Source: JBGOTP01 sp041476545 (GTDB lineage: Bacteria > Acidobacteriota > Vicinamibacteria > Vicinamibacterales > CAVVIG01). Taken from it: a stretch of 5,702 bases of DNA. The stretch is taken from contig JBGOTP010000329.1 in NCBI GenBank assembly GCA_041476545.1, forward strand, positions 1 to 5,702, in the 5' to 3' direction. The translations under genes were made by a program, and so were the position numbers. The notes below the pieces were generated by a model. That model saw only the letters and a list, made by a program, of their open reading frames with translations. It was not told where the DNA came from and did not search any database. How positions within the stretch are numbered: position 1 is the stretch's first letter; each line of letters starts with the position of its first letter. Below are positions 1 to 5,702 of this stretch, in pieces.

Positions 1-732
<732 letters not shown>

Positions 733-735
<3 letters not shown>

Positions 736-767
736 GAGCCGACAGCTGAGAGCTGACAGCCGGGACC
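733..767 (+). repeat. 7-bp tandem repeat starting on the yacL stop codon
   Basis: Five heptads begin at 733, 740, 747, 754 and 761, with consensus TGAGAGC. The units at 733 and 747 are identical, those at 740 and 754 differ by one or two bases, and the unit at 761 is degenerate. The first unit begins with the TGA stop codon of the YacL-like gene. The unit resembles the TGAGCCC heptad after ispDF. Function is unknown; replication slippage or a dispersed intergenic repeat family are both possible. Confidence 0.75.
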
Positions 768-784
768 TTCGAGCGCACTTCCCG

Positions 785-790
785 TACAAT
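785..790 (+). promoter_or_regulatory. possible -10 element for plsC
   Basis: TACAAT matches the sigma-70 -10 consensus at five of six positions and stands out in GC-rich sequence. It would place transcription initiation around 797, almost on the GTG start at 800, giving a leaderless or nearly leaderless message. No convincing -35 hexamer is visible 16-18 bp upstream, so this is tentative. Confidence 0.3.
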
Positions 791-799
791 ACGGCGCAC

Positions 800-1543
800 G
801 TGCCTCCCTACCACTGGTGGCGGACGGTCTTCTTCCTGATCCCCGCCATTGCCGTCTACACGATCGTGCTCGGAGCGGCCTCGATCGCGTCGAGCGTCTT
901 CGATCGCCGCGGCCACTTCGCGCATCGCTGCGCGCGCGCCTGGTCGTGGCTCATTCTCAAGACCACCGGCATCCGGGTCACGGTGGAAGGCGTCGACCGG
1001 CTGACGCCGGGGACCACCTACGTCTTCGTATCCAATCACCAGAGCATCTACGACACGCCCGTCCTCTTTGCGTCGTTGCCCTATCAGTTGCGGATCATCG
1101 CGAAGGAATCGCTGGCGCGGTTCCCGGTGCTCGGATGGCATCTGAAACGCGGACGGCATCTCTTCGTCGATCGGCGGCATCCTGATCGCGCAGGGATCCT
1201 CAATCGCTGGCGATCGCTCGTGTCGGAGGGCCTGTCGCTGATGATTTTCGCGGAGGGGACTCGGAGCCCGGACGGGCATGTCGCACGCTTCCACGCGGGC
1301 AGCTTCCTCCTGGCGATCGAGGCCGGCCTGCCCATCGTGCCGCTTGCGGTGGTTGGCACGCGCCGCGTGATGCCGAAGGGACGTCTTCAGACGGAGCCGG
1401 CCGACGTGCGGCTCGTGATTCACGATCCGATTCCGGCGCCGGTCATCGCGAAACCGACGGTGCGAGACGCCAAGCGGTGGGCGAGCGAGGTCCACGCGAT
1501 CGTGTCGGCGGCGGTCGAGGCGCGCCAGACCGCGACGCTATAA
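800..1543 (+). CDS. plsC: 1-acyl-sn-glycerol-3-phosphate acyltransferase (PlsC family)
   Basis: This 247-residue protein should transfer an acyl chain to lysophosphatidic acid to make phosphatidic acid, the precursor of membrane phospholipids, at the inner face of the cytoplasmic membrane. A hydrophobic segment at about residues 9-31 is a likely membrane anchor. The family motifs are in order: NHQSIYD with catalytic H80 and D85 (HX4D), GRHLFVDRR at 118-126, FAEGTRS at 150-156 and LPIVPLAVVG at 177-186. Length is normal for the family. I chose the GTG at 800 because the protein then begins directly before the membrane segment. The frame stays open further upstream, but the translation there is Arg-rich and overlaps yacL, as expected of a shadow frame. 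No Shine-Dalgarno is visible. The acyltransferase fold is clear; the exact acceptor lipid is inferred. A plsC gene is not part of the usual yacL-ispD neighbourhood. Confidence 0.9.
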   Translation: MPPYHWWRTVFFLIPAIAVYTIVLGAASIASSVFDRRGHFAHRCARAWSWLILKTTGIRVTVEGVDRLTPGTTYVFVSNHQSIYDTPVLFASLPYQLRIIAKESLARFPVLGWHLKRGRHLFVDRRHPDRAGILNRWRSLVSEGLSLMIFAEGTRSPDGHVARFHAGSFLLAIEAGLPIVPLAVVGTRRVMPKGRLQTEPADVRLVIHDPIPAPVIAKPTVRDAKRWASEVHAIVSAAVEARQTATL

Positions 1544-1544
1544 T
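1539..1544 (+). promoter_or_regulatory. possible -10 element for ispDF
   Basis: A perfect TATAAT hexamer overlaps the plsC TAA stop codon (1541-1543). It would start transcription near 1551, leaving a leader of about 30 nt before the ATG at 1581. The corresponding -35 region is GC-rich and shows no good TTGACA match, so activity would need another determinant. Confidence 0.4.
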
Positions 1545-1580
1545 CAGGGTTTGTCCAAGACACCAGGACCGCACGGGCCG

Positions 1581-2783
1581 ATGTACGTGACAGCCATCAT
1601 CGCGGCCGGAGGACGTGGTCAGCGATTCGGCGGTGCCCTGCCCAAGCAACTCGTCACGGTTGGCGGACGCGCGGTGCTCGAGCGGAGCGTGACCTTGTTT
1701 GCGACCCACCCCGAGATCGACGAGGTCATCGTGGCGCTGCCACCCGAACTTGTGGCCGATCCCCCGTCGTATTTGATCCCCACGGCCACGCGATCCATCC
1801 GTCTCGTGACTGGCGGGCCGCGGCGCCAGGATTCGGTGATGAACGCGTTCAGGGCGGCGAACGTCAGAGCCGATGTGATTGTCATTCACGACGCGGCGCG
1901 TCCCTTTGCGAGCGTCGAACTCGTGTCGCGCACGATCGCGGCGGCTATTGAATCCGGTGCCGCTGTCGCGGCGCTGGCGGCTCGCGATACGGTGAAAGTT
2001 GGCGGTCTGGGCGGAGGTCCGAAGGGTTCTAGCGGGACCTTCGTCGTGGAAACGCTGCCGCGGAAGTCGATCTTCCTTGCGCAGACGCCGCAGGCGTTTC
2101 GTCGCGACGTGCTGCGCGATGCGCTTGCCGTGGCGGAAACGGGAGTGGATGTCACCGACGAGGCGGCGCTGGCCGAGCACGCGGGCCATCCGGTGAGGAT
2201 TGTCGAGGGAGAGCCGGCGAACATGAAGATCACAACTCCTGAGGATCTGGTGCTTGCTGAAACCATTGCCGCGAGTTCGTCACCGAGGTCGGCAGCATCC
2301 GGTCGCGGTGTCCGAGTCGGCACCGGCTACGATCTTCACAGGCTTGTCGAAGGCCGGCCGCTCATCATCGGCGGCGTCACGATTCCATCGGACCGCGGTG
2401 CCCTCGGCCACTCCGATGCCGATGTCGTCTGTCACGCGATCACTGACGCGATCCTTGGCGCGGCCAGCCTGGGCGACATTGGCCGGCACTTTCCTGATAC
2501 CGATCCGCGCTGGAAGAACGCGTCGAGCCTCGATCTTCTTGTGCGCGCCGTGGCGCTCGTTCGCGAGCACGGCTGCGCGATTGTGAACGTGGACGTGACC
2601 GTGATTCTCGAGCGCCCGAAGATCAAGAATTACACCGACGCCATGCGCGCGGCCGTGGCTTCCGCGCTCGGCATCGCACCAGATGGCGTGAGCATCAAAG
2701 GCAAGACGAACGAAGGCGTGGACGCGACCGGGCGCGGCGAAGCCATCGCGGCTCACGCCGTCGCGCTGCTCACAAGACCTTGA
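1581..2783 (+). CDS. ispDF: bifunctional IspD/IspF: MEP cytidylyltransferase and MECDP synthase
   Basis: This 400-residue fusion carries out two non-consecutive steps of the MEP isoprenoid pathway in the cytoplasm. IspD joins CTP and 2-C-methyl-D-erythritol 4-phosphate; IspF cyclises the later phosphorylated intermediate, releasing CMP. The IspD domain (about 1-228) shows the nucleotide-binding loop AAGGRGQRFG (8-17), PKQL with K22, IHDAARPF (102-109), QTPQAF (168-173) and KITTPEDL (216-223). After a short Ala/Ser linker, the IspF domain (about 244-400) shows metal ligands D251 and H253 in GYDLH and H285 in VVCH, plus HSDADV (277-282), LGDIGRHFPDTDP (297-309) and TGRGEAIA (383-390). All expected catalytic features appear intact. 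The ATG at 1581 is chosen over an in-frame TTG at 1551 because IspD proteins start a few residues before the nucleotide loop. A weak AGGA lies 12 nt upstream. IspE, the intervening enzyme, is not in the window. Confidence 0.95.
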   Translation: MYVTAIIAAGGRGQRFGGALPKQLVTVGGRAVLERSVTLFATHPEIDEVIVALPPELVADPPSYLIPTATRSIRLVTGGPRRQDSVMNAFRAANVRADVIVIHDAARPFASVELVSRTIAAAIESGAAVAALAARDTVKVGGLGGGPKGSSGTFVVETLPRKSIFLAQTPQAFRRDVLRDALAVAETGVDVTDEAALAEHAGHPVRIVEGEPANMKITTPEDLVLAETIAASSSPRSAASGRGVRVGTGYDLHRLVEGRPLIIGGVTIPSDRGALGHSDADVVCHAITDAILGAASLGDIGRHFPDTDPRWKNASSLDLLVRAVALVREHGCAIVNVDVTVILERPKIKNYTDAMRAAVASALGIAPDGVSIKGKTNEGVDATGRGEAIAAHAVALLTRP

Positions 2784-2816
2784 GCCCTGAGCCCTCAGCC
2801 CTTTGACCCTTAGCCC
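2781..2816 (+). repeat. 7-bp tandem repeat filling the ispDF-gltX gap
   Basis: Units of consensus TGAGCCC begin at 2781, 2788, 2795, 2802 (8 bp) and 2810. The first two are identical, and the first starts on the ispDF TGA stop codon. The array fills the whole gap except one base before the gltX ATG at 2818, so it occupies the place where a ribosome-binding site would be. Because 7 is not a multiple of 3, it puts stop codons in all three forward frames (2781, 2788, 2804, 2811). Confidence 0.8.
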
Positions 2817-2817
2817 T

Positions 2818-4311
2818 ATGCGAGTTCGATTTGCTCCCAGCCCCTCCGGCCAGCTTCACGTGGGGAACGCGCGCACGGCGCTGTTCAATTGGCTGCTGGC
2901 CCGCGGCTCCGGTGGAACATTCGTTCTCCGCATCGAGGACACGGATGTTGAGCGATCGACGCCCGAATCCGAGGCGACGATCTTTCGCGACATGCGCTGG
3001 TTGGGTCTCGACTGGGACGAAGGGCCGGATATTGGAGGTGCGCGTGGTCCGTACCGCGCGTCGGAGCGGCTCCATCTGTATCAGTCGTACGCCAAGGAAC
3101 TGCTGACCGCAGACGCGGCGTACTACTGTTTCTGCTCGACCGAGCGGCTCAATGCGGAACGCACGGCGGCCGTTGCCGCAGGGCTTCCCGCCGTCTACGC
3201 GGGTACGTGCCGGGGCATTCCCCGCGATGAAGCGGAGGCGAGGATCACCGCGGGCGAGCAGGCGGCCATTCGTTTCCGCGTGCCGGAACATCGAGATGTG
3301 GTGTTTGCGGATGCCGTGCGCGGGCAGGTGCGGTTTCACACGGACGTCATCGGCGACCCGGTCATCATGCGGGCCGGCGGCGGGCCCGCGTACAACTTTG
3401 CAGTCGTGATCGACGACGCCCTGATGGCGATCACGCATGTGGTGCGAGGTGAAGATCACATTTCCAACACGCCGAGACAGATCCTCATGTACGAGGCGCT
3501 CGGATTTCCACGGCCCGAGTTCGCTCATCTGTCGATGGTGCTCGGCCCGGACCACACGAAGCTGTCGAAGCGGCATGGCGCGACATCGGTCGCGGAGTTC
3601 AGGCTGAAGGGCTATCTGCCGGAGGCGCTCATCAACTATCTGGCGCTCCTCGGCTGGTCGCCGGGAGGCGGCGACGAGCTCCTGCCCCTCCACGAACTGG
3701 CCACGCGCTTTTCGCTGTCCGATGTCGTGTCGGCGGCCGGCGTGTTCGACGAGGAAAAGCTCGCGTGGGTGAATCGCCACTACTTGAACGCGGCGGCCCC
3801 GGCGCGGCTCGCCGATCTGACCTTGCCGTTCTTTCGCGACGCGGGCGTCGAGATGAGACCGACCGCGATCGGCCTCGAATTTCTGGCGTCGGTGCTCCCG
3901 ATTGCGTCTGGTGTTGTCGATCGCCTCGACCAGGTGCCCGCGCGACTCTCGTTTCTCTTCGACTACGATGCGCTGAGAACGCTGGCCGGGGAGCAGGTGA
4001 GGGATGAGATGCGCGCGGACGTCGCGCGCGTCGTGGTGAGCGCGTTGGCCGATGTTCTCGCCCGTAGGCCGCGGCTCGACCGCGACGGGTTCCGCACGGC
4101 GGCGACTGAGGTCAGGACGAAAACGGGACAGAAGGGGAAGGCGCTCTTTCACCCGATCCGTGTGGCGTTGACCGGCCGGGCAGAGGGCCCGGAGCTCGAT
4201 CTGGCAGTTCCGGCCGTCGATCGCGGCGCGGAGCTGCCGCAAGACGCCGGGCTCCCGAAGATCCTGGGTTGCCGTGAGCGCGCCGCGGCGTTTGTACGGG
4301 CGCTGGGATAG
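2818..4311 (+). CDS. gltX: glutamyl-tRNA synthetase (GluRS)
   Basis: This 497-residue class I aminoacyl-tRNA synthetase attaches glutamate to tRNA-Glu in the cytoplasm. The Rossmann catalytic domain opens with RFAPSPSGQLHVGNAR, containing the HIGH-type motif HVGN at 14-17. LRIEDTD follows at 37-43, the tRNA-binding GEDHISNTPRQ segment at 211-221, and the KMSKS-type loop KLSKRHG at 248-254. GYLPEALINYLALLGWS (265-281) is typical of bacterial GluRS. The C-terminal anticodon-binding part ends with FHPIRVALTGRAEGPEL (444-460). Length is a little above the roughly 470 of E. coli. The zinc-type cysteines C104, C106 and C131 keep the E. coli spacing, but the fourth ligand position is G133 instead of His. 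The ATG at 2818 is preferred over TTG at 2803; an in-frame TGA at 2788 limits any extension. No Shine-Dalgarno is present, because a heptad repeat occupies that place. Whether the enzyme also charges tRNA-Gln cannot be told here. Confidence 0.97.
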   Translation: MRVRFAPSPSGQLHVGNARTALFNWLLARGSGGTFVLRIEDTDVERSTPESEATIFRDMRWLGLDWDEGPDIGGARGPYRASERLHLYQSYAKELLTADAAYYCFCSTERLNAERTAAVAAGLPAVYAGTCRGIPRDEAEARITAGEQAAIRFRVPEHRDVVFADAVRGQVRFHTDVIGDPVIMRAGGGPAYNFAVVIDDALMAITHVVRGEDHISNTPRQILMYEALGFPRPEFAHLSMVLGPDHTKLSKRHGATSVAEFRLKGYLPEALINYLALLGWSPGGGDELLPLHELATRFSLSDVVSAAGVFDEEKLAWVNRHYLNAAAPARLADLTLPFFRDAGVEMRPTAIGLEFLASVLPIASGVVDRLDQVPARLSFLFDYDALRTLAGEQVRDEMRADVARVVVSALADVLARRPRLDRDGFRTAATEVRTKTGQKGKALFHPIRVALTGRAEGPELDLAVPAVDRGAELPQDAGLPKILGCRERAAAFVRALG

Positions 4312-4324
4312 CCGCCAACGATCA

Positions 4325-4351
4325 ACGCGGAGGCCGCAGAGCACGCAGAGA
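4325..4351 (+). repeat. left 9-bp triplet repeat of an inverted pair
   Basis: Three consecutive nonamers start at 4325, 4334 and 4343, each fitting about NCGCRGAGR; the last is ACGCAGAGA. It lies 13 bp after the gltX stop. The same kind of triplet occurs on the opposite strand at 4444-4470, so the two form the ends of an inverted structure. Confidence 0.7.
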
Positions 4352-4373
4352 CAGTTTGGGACGAAGCATCATC

Positions 4374-4405
4374 ACATGCTACGAATGCGACATGCTACGA
4401 ATGCG
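4374..4405 (+). repeat. perfect 16-bp tandem duplication
   Basis: ACATGCTACGAATGCG occurs at 4374-4389 and again immediately at 4390-4405 with no mismatch. It lies inside the 92-bp core between the two inverted nonamer triplets. No function is evident. An exact copy implies either a recent slippage event or a selected pair of binding sites. Confidence 0.85.
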
Positions 4406-4443
4406 CGAAGGGAATGAAGCGACGGAGAGGGTTTGCCAAGATG

Positions 4444-4470
4444 ACTCTGGGGTCTCCGCGGTCTCTGCGT
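4444..4470 (-). repeat. right 9-bp triplet repeat of an inverted pair
   Basis: Read on the minus strand, the nonamers are ACGCAGAGA (4462-4470), CCGCGGAGA (4453-4461) and CCCCAGAGT (4444-4452). The first is identical to the last unit of the left triplet, and a 10-bp perfect inverted match joins 4343-4352 and 4461-4470. The array ends 19 bp before the rlmB start. Together with the left copy and the core, it accounts for nearly all of the 178-bp gltX-rlmB gap, in which I see no gene. Confidence 0.7.
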
Positions 4471-4489
4471 CCCTCGTCGTGACTCGTTC

Positions 4490-5260
4490 ATGCTGATCTA
4501 CGGCATCAACCCGGTGCTCGAAGCGCTGCGCGCGGGACGCGTCAAGGAACTGCGCGTTGGCGATCGCACGGACGGTCGCATCGCGGCGCTGGTGAAGGCC
4601 GCCTCCCACGAGGGGATTGCGATCCGTCGCGTAACGGCCGCCGATCTCGATCGGGCGGCCGGTGGCGGGGCCAGACATCGTCATCAAGGTGTCGTGGCTG
4701 AACTGGAGGAGCGTGTCAACGCGGATATCGGCGATCTGGTCGCCGGAGCAAAGGGCGTCCCGCTCCTCGTTGTCCTTGACGGCATCGAGGATCCCCACAA
4801 CGTCGGCGCGATTCTGAGAACGGTTGATGCGGCCGGCGCCGACGGTGTCATCCGGCAGTCGCGCCGCGCGGCGGCGCTCGGCGGTGCGGTGGCCAGGGCC
4901 TCGGCCGGCGCGGTGTCGCATGTGAAGATCGCGGAGGTGGTGAATATCGCGAGGGCGCTTGAAGAGCTGAAGGAGGCCGGGGTCTGGACCGTCGGGCTGG
5001 CCGGAGACGTCGAAAAGACCTACGATGACGTCGATCTGACGCTCCCCACGGCCGTGGTGCTCGGAGCTGAGGGCAGCGGCCTCCGACGCCTGGTCCGCGA
5101 ACGGTGCGACTGGGTGGTTTCCATCCCCCTCAGGGGCCACGTGCAGAGCCTGAACGTGTCGGTCGCGGCGGGAATCGCCCTCTTCGAGGCCATTCGCCAG
5201 CGCGGTCAAACGAGGCGCTCGGCCGTAACAAAATCAGGCGGGGCCGGAGTAAAATCTTGA
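4490..5260 (+). CDS. rlmB: 23S rRNA (guanosine-2'-O)-methyltransferase, SpoU/TrmH family (RlmB-like)
   Basis: This 256-residue enzyme most likely methylates the 2'-OH of a conserved 23S rRNA guanosine (G2251 in E. coli numbering) using S-adenosylmethionine. The N-terminal substrate-binding domain begins with MLIYGINPVLEAL, the usual RlmB opening, and contains RHRHQGVVA at 62-70. The SPOUT knot domain has all three motifs: LDGIEDPHNVGAILRT (96-111, with N104 and R110), VVLGAEGSGL (189-198, with E194) and SIPLRGHVQSLNVS (211-224, with S220 and N222). The ATG at 4490 is the first plausible start after an in-frame TGA at 4442, and it gives the standard N-terminus; no Shine-Dalgarno is visible. 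A short basic, Gly-rich tail (about 239-256) extends beyond the conserved core. Related TrmH-family enzymes modify other rRNA or tRNA sites, so the exact target is inferred from the N-terminal domain and from the Bacillus-like gene order. Confidence 0.9.
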   Translation: MLIYGINPVLEALRAGRVKELRVGDRTDGRIAALVKAASHEGIAIRRVTAADLDRAAGGGARHRHQGVVAELEERVNADIGDLVAGAKGVPLLVVLDGIEDPHNVGAILRTVDAAGADGVIRQSRRAAALGGAVARASAGAVSHVKIAEVVNIARALEELKEAGVWTVGLAGDVEKTYDDVDLTLPTAVVLGAEGSGLRRLVRERCDWVVSIPLRGHVQSLNVSVAAGIALFEAIRQRGQTRRSAVTKSGGAGVKS

Positions 5261-5273
5261 CGGGGTTGGAGTA

Positions 5274-5303
5274 TTGCTCCCCTGGCACAGAGCGTGCTAT
5301 AGT
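5274..5303 (+). promoter_or_regulatory. probable promoter of the tRNA cluster
   Basis: An extended -10 element, TGCTATAGT (5295-5303), lies 14 bp before the mature tRNA-Thr. A weak -35 candidate, TTGCTC (5274-5279), sits 18 bp upstream of the TATAGT hexamer. Transcription would begin near 5310, leaving a few bases of 5' leader for RNase P to remove. The promoter lies just after the rlmB stop, so the tRNAs need not depend on read-through. Confidence 0.55.
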
Positions 5304-5317
5304 CCACCTTTTGTCTG

Positions 5318-5393
5318 GCTGGCGTAGCTCAGTCGGTAGAGCAGCTGATTTGTAATCAGCAGGTCGGGGGTTCAAGTCCCTTCGCCAGCTCCA
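5318..5393 (+). tRNA. tRNA-Thr (anticodon TGT), CCA encoded
   Basis: The cloverleaf closes fully. The acceptor stem GCTGGCG (5318-5324) pairs with CGCCAGC (5383-5389), and the D stem GCTC (5327-5330) pairs with GAGC (5339-5342). The anticodon stem GCTGA (5344-5348) pairs with TCAGC (5356-5360). The loop TTTGTAA places anticodon TGT at 5351-5353. The T arm is 5366-5382 with two G-U pairs. The discriminator base is T5390 and CCA is encoded at 5391-5393. G1-C72 and C2-G71 agree with threonine identity; the discriminator differs from the A73 of E. coli tRNA-Thr. Confidence 0.97.
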
Positions 5394-5459
5394 AACCGTA
5401 CGGGCGCATCGGTCCGCAAGGGAAGTGTCGACGCACACGATTCCAAAACACAGGCAGTT

Positions 5460-5546
5460 GGCGAGGTAGCGAAGCGGTCAAACGCAGCAGACTGTAAATC
5501 TGTCGCCCTAGCGGCTTCGAAGGTTCGAGTCCTTCCCTCGCCACCA
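5460..5546 (+). tRNA. tRNA-Tyr (anticodon GTA), CCA encoded
   Basis: This is a class II tRNA. The acceptor stem GGCGAGG (5460-5466) pairs with CCTCGCC (5536-5542), followed by discriminator A5543 and encoded CCA. The anticodon stem GCAGA (5487-5491) pairs with TCTGT (5499-5503), and the loop CTGTAAA gives anticodon GTA at 5494-5496. A long variable arm at 5504-5518 forms a GCC/GGC mini-stem, as expected for bacterial tRNA-Tyr. The T stem GAAGG (5519-5523) pairs with CCTTC (5531-5535). It lies 66 bp after tRNA-Thr and is probably processed from the same transcript. Confidence 0.97.
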
Positions 5547-5688
5547 TCCTTCGCTCGCGTCGCGGGCTTCGGCTTGGCAGACCCGATGGGAACGGCGAGG
5601 CCAAACGTGAACGAGCGGGATTCAACACGGACGAAGGCGGGCCTGTCCCGCCGAAGCGCGAATCAGGTGAACGCGCGCGAGCGCGAAG
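5547..5688 (+). repeat. repeat-rich spacer between tRNA-Tyr and partial tRNA-Gly
   Basis: This 142-bp stretch contains no gene. An imperfect inverted repeat joins CCTTCGCTCGCG (5548-5559) with CGCGAGCGCGAAGG (5676-5689), differing by a 2-base insertion. The 10-mer CGAAGGCGGG occurs at 5632-5641 and 5684-5693. A 6-bp hairpin, GGCGGG/CCCGCC (5636-5641 and 5647-5652), has a 5-nt loop. The spacer may be an inserted palindromic intergenic element or a processing signal. Confidence 0.55.
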
Positions 5689-5702
5689 GCGGGAGTAACT
5701 CA
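5689..5702 (+). tRNA. 5' end of a probable tRNA-Gly (cut by window edge)
   Basis: GCGGGAGTAACTCA has the layout of a tRNA 5' end: a 7-nt acceptor strand GCGGGAG, the TA linker, a D-stem strand ACTC and the following A. GCGGGAG is a common tRNA-Gly acceptor strand. In E. coli the gene after Thr(TGT)-Tyr(GTA) is tRNA-Gly(TCC), which supports the identity. Only 14 bases are present, so pairing cannot be tested. Confidence 0.6.

Noticed and set aside
1551..1580. TTG at 1551 as the ispDF start
   Set aside because: It would add ten residues not typical of IspD and lies at or next to the predicted transcription start. The ATG at 1581 fits the family N-terminus.
2803..2817. TTG at 2803 as the gltX start
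   Set aside because: It lies inside the heptad repeat and adds five repeat-encoded residues, whereas the ATG at 2818 gives the standard MRVRFAPSPSG opening.
2770..4344. Long minus-strand open frame covering gltX
   Set aside because: It mirrors gltX almost exactly, has an Arg-rich composition and no family motifs, while gltX carries all GluRS signatures.
4325..4470. CRISPR array between gltX and rlmB
   Set aside because: The repeats are 9 and 16 bp, adjacent or inverted rather than regularly spaced by unique spacers, and no cas gene is present.
5262..5282. GGAG-TATTG-CTCC hairpin after rlmB as a terminator
   Set aside because: The stem is only 4 bp, no T-tract follows, and it overlaps the probable tRNA promoter.
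5130..5628. Two minus-strand open frames over the tRNA genes, with RDLNPRPADYKSAALPTELR-like and REGLEPSKPL-like peptides
   Set aside because: These are antisense translations of tRNA-Thr and tRNA-Tyr, a well-known source of spurious protein annotations.
5636..5652. GGCGGG/CCCGCC hairpin as an intrinsic terminator of the tRNA operon
   Set aside because: No T-tract follows, and a probable further tRNA begins 37 bases downstream.

Overview
The window is a compact, GC-rich bacterial housekeeping segment. All recognisable protein genes lie on the + strand, followed by tRNA genes on the same strand. The protein sequences, and the short-period intergenic repeats that start at stop codons or sit between genes, suggest a high-GC soil-type bacterium. 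My best guess is an acidobacterium, possibly of the Vicinamibacteria type. That placement is inference from memory, not a search result.

Layout. Positions 1-735 hold the 3' part of a YacL-like PIN/TRAM gene whose membrane-spanning N-terminus lies outside the window. A 1-acylglycerol-3-phosphate acyltransferase (plsC, 800-1543) follows. Next come a fused ispDF gene for the MEP isoprenoid pathway (1581-2783), glutamyl-tRNA synthetase (gltX, 2818-4311) and a SpoU-family 23S rRNA 2'-O-methyltransferase (rlmB, 4490-5260). A promoter-like element precedes tRNA-Thr(TGT) at 5318-5393 and tRNA-Tyr(GTA) at 5460-5546. The last 14 bases look like the 5' end of a tRNA-Gly.

How it fits together. The order yacL - ispD/ispF - gltX - rlmB is the Bacillus-type order (yacL-ispD-ispF-gltX-cysE-cysS-mrnC-rlmB), here with plsC inserted, ispD and ispF fused, and cysE-cysS-mrnC absent. 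The Thr-Tyr-(Gly) tRNA run matches the start of the E. coli thrU-tyrU-glyT-thrT-tufB cluster, so tRNA-Thr(GGT), tuf and possibly secE-nusG are predicted just past the right edge. The genes serve isoprenoid precursor supply, phospholipid synthesis, tRNA charging and ribosome modification. They form a growth-linked set rather than a dedicated pathway.

I found no defence system, mobile element, CRISPR array or novel gene. The least explained material is between genes: 7-bp tandem repeats that begin exactly on stop codons after yacL and ispDF, a pair of inverted 9-bp triplet repeats flanking a 16-bp perfect duplication between gltX and rlmB, and a repeat-rich spacer between tRNA-Tyr and the partial tRNA-Gly.
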